From positions 62,001 to 126,000 of the forward strand of contig CAVTZP010000007.1 in the NCBI GenBank assembly GCA_963739245.1: DNA of 64,000 nucleotides. The letters are read 5' to 3'. The translations under genes and the position numbers were made by a program. The first letter of the stretch is position 1; each line of letters starts with the position of its first letter. Under the pieces are notes generated by a model. The model was not told where the DNA came from and ran no database searches. It saw nothing but the letters and a program-made list of their open reading frames with translations. This DNA is from CAVTZP01 sp963739245. GTDB lineage: Bacteria; Chloroflexota; Dehalococcoidia; Dehalococcoidales; BS750m-G39. Positions 41,939 through 50,747 of this stretch are shown piece by piece.

Positions 41939-42622
41939 ATGGACCTCAAGGCTCTATATAAGCTAGGCTACGGCCTATATATAGTAACCTCAATAAAGGA
42001 AAACAGACTCAACGGTCAAGTCGCCAACACCGTGTTTCAAATCACCTCGGAGCCGCCAACTATCGCCGTGAGCATTAACAAAAACAACCTAACCCATGAG
42101 TTCATTAAGCAAAGCAAAGTCTTCGCCGTTTCTATTCTCTCCCAAGATACGCCTCTGGCTTTTATTGGTCACTTCGGCTTCAAGTCAGGCAGAGACATAG
42201 ATAAGCTTAGGGGCATCAATTATAAAATAGGCGAGACCGGAGCGCCACTAGTTACCGATAATACCCTGGCTTATCTCGAAGCCAAGGTGAATAAAGAAGT
42301 AGACGTGGGAACGCACACTATCTTTATCGGAGAGCTTGTCGGGGCTGAGGTTGCCAAGGAAGGCGAGCCAATGACCTATGCCTATTACCATCAGGTCAAG
42401 CGGGGCACCACCCCCAAGACCGCCCCCAGCTATATTGAGGAGAAAAAGGAGATACCCAAGATGGCGAAGTACAAATGCAAGGTTTGTGAGTATATTTACG
42501 ACCCCGAGCTGGGAGACCCCGATGGCGGTATAAAACCGGGGACACCCTTTGAGCAGATACCTGATGACTGGGTATGTCCCGTCTGCGGAGCGGCAAAGAG
42601 CGAATTCGAAAAGATCGAATAA
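41939..42622 (+). CDS. Flavin reductase-rubredoxin fusion (high molecular weight rubredoxin type)
   Basis: 227 residues from ATG 41939, which has GGAGGT seven bases upstream. Flavin-reductase-like FMN domain (about 1-165; YGLYIVTSIKENRLNGQVAN) and a C-terminal rubredoxin (CKVCEYIYDPELGDPDGG and WVCPVCGAAKSEF). Such fusions feed electrons from NAD(P)H or ferredoxin to rubrerythrin or flavodiiron proteins; the flanking ferritin-like genes support that. Confidence 0.92.
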   Translation: MDLKALYKLGYGLYIVTSIKENRLNGQVANTVFQITSEPPTIAVSINKNNLTHEFIKQSKVFAVSILSQDTPLAFIGHFGFKSGRDIDKLRGINYKIGETGAPLVTDNTLAYLEAKVNKEVDVGTHTIFIGELVGAEVAKEGEPMTYAYYHQVKRGTTPKTAPSYIEEKKEIPKMAKYKCKVCEYIYDPELGDPDGGIKPGTPFEQIPDDWVCPVCGAAKSEFEKIE

Positions 42623-42632
42623 GGAGGGGGTA

Positions 42633-43472
42633 ATGGACAAAAAGAAAATCGTTGAGCTACTAAATCAAGACGTTGAAGCTGAGCATGGCGCCATCATTCA
42701 ATATTTGACCCATGCCTATGCCATGGGCGAAGGCGAGATGGCTTGCGAGATTGAGGCTATCGCCCGGGAGGAAATGCGCCACCTGGATTGGCTGGCTGAG
42801 ACTATAGTTGAACTGGGTGATACTCCCAGCCTAAAGCGGGGGAAGATGCGCATGGGCGGTAAGCTAGTGGCTGACTGGATGGGGAATAATGTGTTGTTGG
42901 AAGAGGATGCCATTAACCAGTACAAAGAGCACATTAAGGCTATCGCCAACCCAAAGATAAAGCGCTTACTAAAGCGCATCCTCTCTGACGAAGAATCACA
43001 CCATGGCGATTTCAAGCACTTTGCCGACAAGGCGAAGAGGGAAAAGGCTAAAGACCTGAGGGGCAGTCGCCAAGACAGTGTTAGCCAGACGCTCAACTGG
43101 GGCATTGAGCACGAGTATACTGTCATCCTCCAGTATCTACTTCATTCCTACACGACAACCAGTGACGAGGTTAAGAAAGAAATGGAAGACCAGGCTATCA
43201 ACGAGATGCAGCATCTGGGCTGGCTGGCTGAGAAGATGGTTGATAGCAAAAGCAGCCCCAGAATTGAGCACACTAAGGTTGACCGCTCAACCAAGACTAC
43301 CGATATGCTCCGAGCCGACATCAAAATAGAGAAGGAGGTGACCGAGGCGTATGACCACGCCGCTAAGAGGGTTAAGGAGAAAGACCTCAAAAAACTTCTC
43401 CTTCGGCTCAGAGACCATGAAAGATACCATACCGAGGTCTTCACCGACTTGCTAAAGAAAGAGACTAAGTAA
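42633..43472 (+). CDS. Tandem ferritin-like domain protein (two four-helix bundles)
   Basis: 279 residues from ATG 42633, with AAGGAGGGGG just upstream. Domain 1 (about 1-130) has EAEHGAIIQYLTHA, EEMRHLDWLAE and LSDEESHHGDFKHF; domain 2 (about 150-275) repeats the plan with IEHEYTVILQYLLHSY, INEMQHLGWLAEKM and LRDHERYHTEVF. Both carry putative diiron ligands. Likely bacterioferritin/DPS-like or rubrerythrin-like oxidoreductase; storage versus detoxification cannot be told. Confidence 0.85.
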   Translation: MDKKKIVELLNQDVEAEHGAIIQYLTHAYAMGEGEMACEIEAIAREEMRHLDWLAETIVELGDTPSLKRGKMRMGGKLVADWMGNNVLLEEDAINQYKEHIKAIANPKIKRLLKRILSDEESHHGDFKHFADKAKREKAKDLRGSRQDSVSQTLNWGIEHEYTVILQYLLHSYTTTSDEVKKEMEDQAINEMQHLGWLAEKMVDSKSSPRIEHTKVDRSTKTTDMLRADIKIEKEVTEAYDHAAKRVKEKDLKKLLLRLRDHERYHTEVFTDLLKKETK

Positions 43473-43510
43473 GACACCGCACTATTAACTTTGAAAGGAG
43501 GTATGCCAAG

Positions 43511-43993
43511 ATGTCTATCTCTTTTTCCGGCAGTGAGCTTATCAACATAGCCATTGGCATTGAGGGGAGGGGGATTGCCTTCTACGATATTATGGCAAAC
43601 TCAACGGCGAATGCCGCCGCCCGTGAAGTCTTTCGCTATCTCGCCGATATGGAACGTCAGCATATTCAGATTTTCCAGGATATGCTCAGTGAAGCCGACA
43701 AATACCAATTTCCCGAAACCGCCGGCGAATACGCTGTTTATCTTCAGACATTGGTTGACAGCGCCGTTTTCAGCGATGAGCTAATCGCCAGCAAAATGCC
43801 ATCTTGGGCAGAGAGCGATATTTCGGCTCTGGAACTGGCTATCGGGGCGGAAAAGGACTCAATTCTCTTCTACTACGAGATGAGAGACATAATGCCCCCA
43901 CGAGCACAACCAACGGTAAACAAGATAATATCTGAGGAAAAATCGCACCTGAGGCAACTCTCCGAACTCAAGAAAAAACTAGCCGCTCTATAA
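43511..43993 (+). CDS. Rubrerythrin-type ferritin-like protein
   Basis: 160 residues. Helices with IAIGIEGRGIAFYDIM, LADMERQHIQIFQDML, LAIGAEKDSILFYYEM and ISEEKSHLRQLSELKK supply the expected Glu/His ligand pattern of a diiron four-helix bundle, without a rubredoxin domain. GAAAGGAGG precedes the ATG. Probably the electron acceptor of the upstream rubredoxin fusion. Confidence 0.85.
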   Translation: MSISFSGSELINIAIGIEGRGIAFYDIMANSTANAAAREVFRYLADMERQHIQIFQDMLSEADKYQFPETAGEYAVYLQTLVDSAVFSDELIASKMPSWAESDISALELAIGAEKDSILFYYEMRDIMPPRAQPTVNKIISEEKSHLRQLSELKKKLAAL

Positions 43994-44028
43994 CCGACTG
44001 GAAGTCTCCCCACGCCTCCCTTAAATAA

Positions 44029-44057
44029 TTGATTTATTCACCGCCTAATGTTAATAT
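44029..44057 (+). promoter_or_regulatory. Putative promoter for the aminotransferase-serA pair
   Basis: TTGATT, 17-nt spacer, TAATAT (both 4 of 6), about 60 nt before the aminotransferase ATG in an AT-rich gap. Confidence 0.35.
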
Positions 44058-44125
44058 ATTCTTTTAATAATAGTAAAAGGCAATGCCACGGCCTGCCTTG
44101 GAAAAGTAAAATCTAAAGGAGACAA

Positions 44126-45214
44126 ATGGAACAACTACGCATTCCTGGACCTACCCCCTGCCCCAAAGAGGTCCTACAGGCAATGAGCCGACAGATGATA
44201 AATCACCGCGGCCCGCAGTTTGCCCAGATACTCAGTGATGTCACCGCCAAGCTGAAACAACTCTTCCAGACTAAGGCGGATGTTTTTCTACTCACTGGCT
44301 CCGGCACCGGAGGACTGGAGGCGGCAATCGTCAACACCCTATCCCCCGGCGACAAGGTGCTTTCGGTATCTGTTGGCGTCTTTGGTGAGCGTTTCGCTAC
44401 TCTTGCCGGGCAATTTGGGGCTGAGGTAATGCCCCTGCGCTTTGAATGGGGCAAGGCGGCTGACGTTGACGCCATCCGCCAGGCGCTCAAGGCGGAGCCG
44501 AAGATAAAAGCGGTGCTGGTTACCCACAATGAAACCTCTACCGGCGTTACCAACGATCTGGAGGCAATTAGCTCAGCGGTAAAGGAATTTGATAAACTGC
44601 TGCTGGTTGATGCCATCAGTAGCCTCGGCTCAATCAACCTGCCGGTAGATGACTGGCACTGCGACGTTGTGGTTACCGCTTCGCAGAAAGGGTGGATGGT
44701 TCCCCCCGGTCTGGCTATGGTCAGCGTGAGCCAGGAAGCGTGGCAGGCACATGCCAAAGCCAAAATGCCTCGCTTCTACTGGGATTTTACTAAAGCCAAG
44801 AACTATCTGGAAAAGGGGGAAACGCCGTGGACACCGGTTGTTTCCATCGTATTTGCTTTCGCAGTGGCGCTGGATATGATGCTAAAGGAAGGTCTAACCG
44901 ATATTTTCGCTCGACACGCCCGGGTTGCTCAAGCTGCCCGAAACGGAATAAAATCACTCGGGCTATCACTCTTCGCTGAAGAGAGCCATGCCTCCAATAC
45001 CGTTACCGCTGTTGCCGCTTCAAACGGGCTCGACCCCAAGAAGATGAATAAGATTCTGAGAGAGGAACATCAGGTTATACTCTCTGGCGGGCAACAAAAA
45101 CTGGATGGCAAGATATTCCGCATCGGCCATTTGGGTTGGGTAAATGAGGACGACGTTAAAGCCGTAATATCAGCAATAAAGGTAGTGCTGCCACAAGCCG
45201 GGTTCAGGAGTTAA
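44126..45214 (+). CDS. Class V aminotransferase (alanine-glyoxylate / serine-pyruvate type)
   Basis: 362 residues. LLTGSGTGGLEAAIVNTL is the PLP-phosphate loop and Lys188 in VTASQKGWMVPPG the Schiff-base lysine. The family transaminates serine, alanine or phosphohydroxypyruvate. Pairing with serA, eight bases downstream, suggests it takes the SerC role or makes serine from hydroxypyruvate. AAAGGAG precedes ATG. Confidence 0.9.
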   Translation: MEQLRIPGPTPCPKEVLQAMSRQMINHRGPQFAQILSDVTAKLKQLFQTKADVFLLTGSGTGGLEAAIVNTLSPGDKVLSVSVGVFGERFATLAGQFGAEVMPLRFEWGKAADVDAIRQALKAEPKIKAVLVTHNETSTGVTNDLEAISSAVKEFDKLLLVDAISSLGSINLPVDDWHCDVVVTASQKGWMVPPGLAMVSVSQEAWQAHAKAKMPRFYWDFTKAKNYLEKGETPWTPVVSIVFAFAVALDMMLKEGLTDIFARHARVAQAARNGIKSLGLSLFAEESHASNTVTAVAASNGLDPKKMNKILREEHQVILSGGQQKLDGKIFRIGHLGWVNEDDVKAVISAIKVVLPQAGFRS

Positions 45215-45222
45215 AAGCTAAA

Positions 45223-46797
45223 ATGAAGGTTTTAATCGCCGACCCTCTTTCTGAAGAAGGAATAGAGCTTCTACGCCGCCAGGCTCAGGTGGATGTTAAA
45301 ACTGAGCTCACCCCCAAGCAGTTAATATCTATAATTGGCGACTATGAAGCCCTGGTGGTACGCAGTCAGACCAAGGTCACCGCCGAGGTGATACAGGCCG
45401 GCAAGAAGCTCCAGGTCATCGGTCGGGCTGGCGTTGGTGTGGACAATATTAATGTTGACGAGGCAACCCGGCGCGGTATCGTCGTGGTTAATGCCCCCAC
45501 CGGCAATACCATCTCCGCCGCCGAGCATACCATTGCCCTTATGCTCACCATGGCTCGCCATATTCCCCAGGCTAATACCGTGCTCAAATCCGGGGTATGG
45601 CGACGGAGCGATTTCATGGGCACCGAGGTAAGAAACAAGACATTAGGTATTATCGGGCTGGGCAAGGTAGGCACGGAGGTAGCCAGACGTGCCCTTGGGC
45701 TGGAAATGAAGCTAATTGCCTATGACCCCTTCACCTCGGTTGACCATGCCCGCAACCTGCATGTAGAGCTTGTTCCGTTAAAACAGTTACTCAAAGAAGC
45801 TGACTTCATCACCCTGCATACCCCGTTAACGCCTCAAACCAAAGGACTGATTGGGGCTAAGGAGCTGACTCTGGTCAAGCCAACAGTCCGAATCATCAAC
45901 TGCGCCCGTGGTGGCATCATTGACGAAGAGGCACTGGCTAAAGCGGTAAAAAATAAGCGAGTGGCTGGCGCCGCCATAGACGTCTTTTCCACCGAACCAA
46001 CTACAAAAAGCGTCCTCTTTGACAGCGACAATATCATTGTTACCCCGCATCTGGGTGCTTCCACCGCTGAAGCTCAAGTCATGGCCGCCAAGGATATCGC
46101 CGAGCAGGTTATTGACGTGCTTAATGGGCACCCCGCCAAATATTCGGTTAATGCCCCCTTCATCCCGGCAGAAATGCTCGCCATGCTGGCACCATTCATG
46201 CAGGTAGCCACCACCGTGGGCAGGTTACTGAGCCAGATGGTTGAGGGACAGGTGAGCGCGGTCCAGATTAAATACGAGGGTGAGATTTCTAATTATGATA
46301 CCAATGCCCTCAAAGCCGCCGCCCTGGGCGGATTACTTGAGCAGGTAAGCGAGGAGCGAATCAACCTGGTCAATGCCAATATAGTAGCCGCCAGACGTGG
46401 TCTAAGTGTTGTGGAACAAAAAGAGCCCACCTGCGAGAACTATGCCAGCCTCATTACCATGGAAGCCACCACCAGCACCGGCGCGACCACCGTTGCCGGG
46501 ACGGTAATGCGTAAGGAAGTGCACATTATCCGGGTCAATAACTACTGGTTTGATATTGTGCCCACTGGGGGCTACTTCTTATTCTGCGACCACCGAGACT
46601 GCCCCGGACTAATTGGCGCCGTAGGCAAGGTAACCGGAGACGCCGATATAAATATCAGCGCCATGCATGTCAGCCGCCTCAAGCCCAGAGGGCAAGCCTT
46701 AATGATACTGGCGGTGGATGAACCCCTGCCTGAGGAACAGTGCCAGAAGTTACTATCCATTCCTGATATCTATACCGCCAAGGTGGTAAAGCTGTAA
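45223..46797 (+). CDS. serA: D-3-phosphoglycerate dehydrogenase
   Basis: 524 residues, the long form. Substrate/NAD domain with VIGRAGVGVDNINVDEA, GIIGLGKVGTEVARRAL and TPHLGASTAEAQ (catalytic His), followed by the intervening domain and a C-terminal ACT domain (PGLIGAVGKVTGDADINIS) for serine feedback. First step of serine synthesis. Confidence 0.96.
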   Translation: MKVLIADPLSEEGIELLRRQAQVDVKTELTPKQLISIIGDYEALVVRSQTKVTAEVIQAGKKLQVIGRAGVGVDNINVDEATRRGIVVVNAPTGNTISAAEHTIALMLTMARHIPQANTVLKSGVWRRSDFMGTEVRNKTLGIIGLGKVGTEVARRALGLEMKLIAYDPFTSVDHARNLHVELVPLKQLLKEADFITLHTPLTPQTKGLIGAKELTLVKPTVRIINCARGGIIDEEALAKAVKNKRVAGAAIDVFSTEPTTKSVLFDSDNIIVTPHLGASTAEAQVMAAKDIAEQVIDVLNGHPAKYSVNAPFIPAEMLAMLAPFMQVATTVGRLLSQMVEGQVSAVQIKYEGEISNYDTNALKAAALGGLLEQVSEERINLVNANIVAARRGLSVVEQKEPTCENYASLITMEATTSTGATTVAGTVMRKEVHIIRVNNYWFDIVPTGGYFLFCDHRDCPGLIGAVGKVTGDADINISAMHVSRLKPRGQALMILAVDEPLPEEQCQKLLSIPDIYTAKVVKL

Positions 46798-46835
46798 TCA
46801 GCCACCCACTCCAGCTGTGACCGCAGGGATAAGTT

Positions 46836-47288
46836 CTATCCTCTTTGCTTCTCGTGTCCGCCGGGGTCTGCCTCAGCCAAAGTGCCAGCACCGAGTACCA
46901 TCGCCATCTGGAGATGGGGTCGTCTGACCTTCTTCCAGACTACCGGGCCATGCTTCACCCCCGCGGGCACAAACAGCGCCGAGGTCCGGTCAAAGACGAG
47001 CGGTTCGCCACCAACGGTAAACTCTATCTCGGCACCAAGGTCTTCCGGATTGTTCGGGTCATTCCCGATATGGAAAACAATCTCGTTATATTTAGCATGG
47101 GAATGCTCAAAGATATGGGGGTTTGGCTCAGGCATTTCCCATATCCACCCCAGTTCAATATAGACGTTGCTTCCCGGCACAAGATTGTTGCTCATGATTG
47201 TCATTGTGGGATATGAGTGGCCTTTCACCTTACCAGCAGTCACCTCGTAAGCGGGCTTCGTTACTAAGTTTCTTGCATATTTTCCCAT
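46836..47288 (-). CDS. Cupin-like hypothetical protein
   Basis: 150 residues, cytoplasmic, not assigned to a named family. HIFEHSHAKYNEIVFHIG and FVPAGVKHGPVVWKK look like the two cupin motifs (HxH...E, and PxGxxH), so a metal-binding beta-barrel is likely. Unknown role. AGAGGGC lies upstream of the ATG. Converges on serA and is followed by the SDR gene upstream on the same strand. Confidence 0.65.
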   Translation of the reverse strand: MGKYARNLVTKPAYEVTAGKVKGHSYPTMTIMSNNLVPGSNVYIELGWIWEMPEPNPHIFEHSHAKYNEIVFHIGNDPNNPEDLGAEIEFTVGGEPLVFDRTSALFVPAGVKHGPVVWKKVRRPHLQMAMVLGAGTLAEADPGGHEKQRG

Positions 47289-47323
47289 TGTCTAAAGCCC
47301 TCTTTCTAAAAAATAAGCTCCAG

Positions 47324-48131
47324 TTACACCCAACTAATCATGTTGGGGTGAGTTATATGAAAACCGCAACTAGCCACCAGGTTGTGGCCAGCGATGGCAC
47401 TGGAATCATCTGAAGCCAGAAAGACAATACAAGCCGCTATTTCCGACGGCTCGGCGATTCTCTTCAAGGCATTATTGTCGGCTAGCTTAGTCATCACTGC
47501 CTCGTAGGTAGTACCAGCATCCTTAGCCGCAACATTCACCCAATCATCAAATTCAGAAGTCCGAGTAGCGCCCGGGCTGATGCTGTTAACGCGAATACCG
47601 AATTTGCCAGCTTCGATAGCGAGGGTCTCCGTAAGACCAATTACGCCCCATTTGCTGGCGGCATACGGGCTTTCTCTAGGGACTCCAGATAATCCCGCGA
47701 CACTGGCGATATTGATAATACTACCGCTTTTACGGGGAATCATATATTTAAGTACCTCTTTGCAGCAAAGCATCATCCCGGTTAAATTTATGGCTAATGA
47801 CTCATGCCACTCATCCAGACTTCATATCCGCGACGTCAGCATTATTATATGTACCCCTGGCGGCATTATTTACCAATACATCAATCTGACCAAACTCCTC
47901 AATAGTTTGAGCCACCATACGCTTTACCTGTTCATGGTCGGAGATATCGGTTTGTATCGCTTTTGCCCTACCACCCTTAGCTCTGATGTCTTTGGCTACC
48001 TCTTCCAACCTGGCGAGGGTACGAGCGGTTATGACCACGGCCGCTCCTTCCTTGGCAAAGGCAAGGCTAATAGCCTTCCCTATGCCGGTCCCGCCACCAG
48101 TAATAATAGCTACTTTATCTTTTAGTTTCAT
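47324..48131 (-). CDS. Short-chain dehydrogenase/reductase, interrupted by a +1 frameshift
   Basis: N-terminal frame (IITGGGTGIGKAISLAFAKE; NNAARGTYNNADVAD) ends at TGA 47813-47811; the next frame supplies DEWHESLAINLTGMMLCCKE, the catalytic NIASVAG and SPYAASKWGVIGLTE (Tyr-x3-Lys) and the C-terminus. Skipping one base near 47811-47825 gives 268 residues. The C-terminus AIAGHNLVASCGFHITHPN is less conserved than usual, so it may be a decaying gene. AGGAGGG precedes the ATG. Confidence 0.78.
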
Positions 48132-48314
48132 GGCTTCACCCTCCTAAATTTTTCTCGCTATATACTACCCCTTGTTGCCACAATGGTCAACCCCCTAAAA
48201 TAAAGTAGGAGGTCTGCCCTTACAAAGCTGATTGCCGTAATATTGGGGATAGTCGGATAAAAGATAAGTATGTATTCAGAGAGAGATTGACTCTCCCCGT
48301 CTCCATAAGAATTA

Positions 48315-48337
48315 GCCCCCGGAACAGTACCGGGGGC
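48315..48337 (-). terminator. Strong GC hairpin downstream of the MBL-fold gene
   Basis: GCCCCCGG - 7-nt loop - CCGGGGGC lies 76-98 nt after the MBL stop on its strand, followed by TAATTCTTAT, a weak T-rich tail. On the other strand it is followed by TTTGTGTG, so it could act on both. The 280-base gap 48132-48412 holds nothing else recognisable. Confidence 0.55.
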
Positions 48338-48412
48338 TTTGTGTGTCCTTCTCAATATTATTTAGCGAGCTATCTTTAGAGGTGTGTCATCAGCCTAGTC
48401 AATAACCATGCC

Positions 48413-49261
48413 TCACTCTTCCCGCCAATTCCAATCCAATCCCCCTTTGAACACACCTGAGTTCATTTCGTTGCTGATAAAGAGGTTGGCATCAGGGAAG
48501 TGTTTTACCATAGCGTAATAAAAACCGGCAACATCCTTCGTTTTTGCCAGTTCCTCATCAGTAGCGACAAGATAATCCTTGGTGAAACTGAACGAACTGG
48601 AGTCGAAAGGCATCCCAGGTTTCTGATGGCCGGGAATGATTACCTCGGCGCCCATTGTCTCTAAACGCTCAATGTCCTGCATCCACTGCTTGCGTTCTTC
48701 CGCTGTAAGCTCGCAAGTAAAGGGGTGTGCCTGGTTAAAAAGAACATCACTCGCGTACAGGGTTTTTATCGAAGGTATCCAGACCACCGTGTTATATTTC
48801 ATGTCCCCCATAACCTGTGGAATAATCTCAATACGGTGTCCCTCCAGTTCGAAGTAGTTCTCGGTAAGAGGCTCAATGTTAGCTGTTTTTCTGGGTACGT
48901 TGACAGGGCCTATCACTTTTTCCCAATGTTCGATTTTACCGAAAAACTGTTTGTTGATTATTCGGGCCTCCGAAGGGATTGCTACGACCCGGGCTTTAGG
49001 GAAAGCCTCCGCAATGGTACCAAGTCCAAAGTAATGGTCAGGATGCGCATGACTAATATAAATCGTTTTCAGGTATTTGCCTGTTTCCAGTATTTCTGCA
49101 ACAACTCGATAGGCATTCGACAATGTCCACTGTGCATCAATAAGAACGGCATCGGTCTTCCCGGTCACGATTACGGAGGCAACTTCAAAACCACTTTCGT
49201 CGCTGAAAAAGACCTTCGTGGCCAGCGAATTTGGCCCGTGTGTGTTGAATCTAATCTCCAT
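48413..49261 (-). CDS. Metallo-beta-lactamase-fold hydrolase
   Basis: 282 residues. Zinc motif ISHAHPDHYFGLG (HxHxDH, about 74-86), later Asp in LYASDVLFN and His in IIPGHQKPG. Substrate unknown; glyoxalase II-like or lactonase-like enzymes share the motif. GGAGGG precedes the ATG. Confidence 0.87.
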   Translation of the reverse strand: MEIRFNTHGPNSLATKVFFSDESGFEVASVIVTGKTDAVLIDAQWTLSNAYRVVAEILETGKYLKTIYISHAHPDHYFGLGTIAEAFPKARVVAIPSEARIINKQFFGKIEHWEKVIGPVNVPRKTANIEPLTENYFELEGHRIEIIPQVMGDMKYNTVVWIPSIKTLYASDVLFNQAHPFTCELTAEERKQWMQDIERLETMGAEVIIPGHQKPGMPFDSSSFSFTKDYLVATDEELAKTKDVAGFYYAMVKHFPDANLFISNEMNSGVFKGGLDWNWREE

Positions 49262-49290
49262 GGACTAGCCCTCCAAACAATATTTTGTTT

Positions 49291-49319
49291 AGTTTACCAA
49301 GAAGTGTTCTAAATTGCAA
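49291..49319 (-). promoter_or_regulatory. Putative promoter for the MBL-fold gene
   Basis: Minus-strand TTGCAA, 17-nt spacer, TAAACT. The -10 is the same hexamer as for the cyclophilin gene. Nothing else is seen in 49320-49473. Confidence 0.45.
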
Positions 49320-49473
49320 AAAGGTTCCAATAGTTTTCCGGAATCTACAAACTTACCTGGGGGAAGAGTCGAATCCGAACTTTTTTGCCAGGAATAACTC
49401 ATTCGTCGCCTGAAGACATATTTTCGACATCGATTTGTAACCCCAATATCACAAGATTGAAGATAATTTCAGC

Positions 49474-49503
49474 TTGACCACTTGGATGCTGGTGACATAT
49501 AAT
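49474..49503 (+). promoter_or_regulatory. Promoter for tRNA-Val
   Basis: TTGACC, 18-nt spacer and a perfect TATAAT (49498-49503); predicted start near 49510, leaving a leader of about 100 nt before the tRNA. Confidence 0.6.
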
Positions 49504-49517
49504 GCCGGCAAGAGCGG

Positions 49518-49567
49518 AGCAAGAGGTGCTGAGACTCGTGAGCCAAGTCATATAAAGACCTCTTGCT
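49518..49567 (+). ncRNA. Putative structured leader of tRNA-Val
   Basis: AGCAAGAGGT (49518-49527) pairs perfectly with ACCTCTTGCT (49558-49567). The second arm, as GACCTCTTGC (49557-49566), is also the exact complement of the tRNA anticodon 3' strand GCAAGAGGTC (49652-49661). No known RNA family recognised. Confidence 0.35.
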
Positions 49568-49613
49568 TTGGTGGATTTGTGTCAGGGTTTGAGGACAAGC
49601 TAGGCACGATGTG

Positions 49614-49689
49614 GGGCGGTTAGCTCAGTGGTTAGAGCGCTTGCTTCACACGCAAGAGGTCACTGGTTCAAGTCCAGTACCGCCCACCA
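49614..49689 (+). tRNA. tRNA-Val (anticodon CAC)
   Basis: Acceptor GGGCGGT/ACCGCCC, D-arm GCTC/GAGC, anticodon stem CTTGC/GCAAG with loop TTCACAC (CAC), T-loop TTCAAGT, discriminator A and encoded CCA. Its last 20 bases (into the flank) are repeated at 50123-50142. Confidence 0.95.
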
Positions 49690-50142
49690 TGAAGCTGGAA
49701 GGTCTGTGTTAGACCTCTTGGTTGTTGAGCAAAAAGGGTGTGGTTAAATACAAATTAGACCACATTATGGTTGTGTCTATCAGGCCAAAGTTTGGGCCTA
49801 AGCCTATGATAAGCGTTCTGGCTATTGCTTGAGCCTAATCCATTTGATACAATAATGCCAAAAGGCTTAGATGTTTCTAATAATCTGGCTCAAGGATTAA
49901 CCGATGAGTCAAAATAAGTTTAAGCCAAAACTTGTTGTCGGTATAATAATCAATCACAATAACTTTATCAACGTGCCTTCTGGCTTTAAAAACTATTTCG
50001 CCGATGAACTGTTCTTCGTTATAGGCAGGAATAGCAGCTATAATTTTAGGTCTATCGTTGGGTTTTTGCTTTACCACTTGACTATCCTCTAATCCAAAAC
50101 CAGCTCAAAAGTTCTACCTATCGTCCAGTACCACCCACCATG
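49672..50142. mobile_element. Decayed insertion at tRNA-Val, flanked by a 20-bp direct repeat (att-like)
   Basis: GTCCAGTACCGCCCACCATG (49672-49691, tRNA 3' end) recurs as GTCCAGTACCACCCACCATG (50123-50142), 19 of 20 identical, 451 nt apart. A duplicated tRNA 3' end is the typical footprint of a tyrosine-integrase element. The 430 nt between holds only a truncated glycosyltransferase fragment; no integrase remains. The rest of 49690-50183 shows nothing else. Confidence 0.5.
49877..50077 (-). pseudogene. Truncated family 2 glycosyltransferase N-terminus
   Basis: 66 residues: KIIAAIPAYNEEQFIGEIV is the start of a GT-A glycosyltransferase, but the expected DDGSTD motif has become DYYTDNKF and the frame ends soon after in unrelated sequence. 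No Shine-Dalgarno. A remnant, inside the tRNA-Val insertion. Confidence 0.65.
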
Positions 50143-50183
50143 GTGTTTTGAGTAACTCCAGCAAATTGTAAACATAGCTCGGG

Positions 50184-50699
50184 TTATTTATTTACCAGTT
50201 CAAAGGCAAAATATACCCTCTCGCATATCTTGGTGTCTTTTTTGACATCCATCGGATGGGCGGGCACCTCGAACACAGCGAGCTTAACCTCATCGCCCTC
50301 TTTTATTTTCCCGCCGGGGCAATTTATTATACGGGCCAGTATCTGCCTTACCGGGCTTTCGCTGCCAAAATTGATTAAAGCTAGAATCATGGGTAGTTCA
50401 AAGCCCGGAGGGGCACCAATAACGGTCTCAGAAAAAGTGTCTACCTTTGCCGTAGTCGGAAGGTCTACCCACTCCAAATCATCAGACCAGCATTTGGGGC
50501 AGATTACGCCCGGTGGGAAGGCAACATAGCCGCACTTCTTGCATTTTGTCGAGGTAAATCTTCCTGCCCTCAAATTATCATAAAACGGGTATATTCTATT
50601 GAATTCCTTGCATTCCAATGGCCACATATCCATTTCAGCGAGGTATTTGCCATCCAGAGCTGGAGTCCCTATCATTGTTGCCGCTTCTAATTCAGCCAT
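50184..50699 (-). CDS. OB-fold/zinc-ribbon acyl-CoA-binding protein (DUF35)
   Basis: 171 residues. Rubredoxin-like zinc ribbon CKKCGYVAFPPGVICPKC (about 53-70) then an OB domain. DUF35 proteins partner thiolase or HMG-CoA synthase-type enzymes and channel acyl-CoA; here the thiolase gene lies directly upstream. Start set at ATG 50699 rather than the adjacent GTG. Confidence 0.88.
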   Translation of the reverse strand: MAELEAATMIGTPALDGKYLAEMDMWPLECKEFNRIYPFYDNLRAGRFTSTKCKKCGYVAFPPGVICPKCWSDDLEWVDLPTTAKVDTFSETVIGAPPGFELPMILALINFGSESPVRQILARIINCPGGKIKEGDEVKLAVFEVPAHPMDVKKDTKICERVYFAFELVNK

Positions 50700-50747
50700 C
50701 ACTCTTCTCCCTATATTATTCCTTATACTATTAATGCTGGTTATATC

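Noticed and set aside
42549..42632. Upstream start of the tandem ferritin-like gene
   Set aside because: It overlaps the rubredoxin gene; the ATG at 42633 has AAGGAGGGGG immediately upstream.
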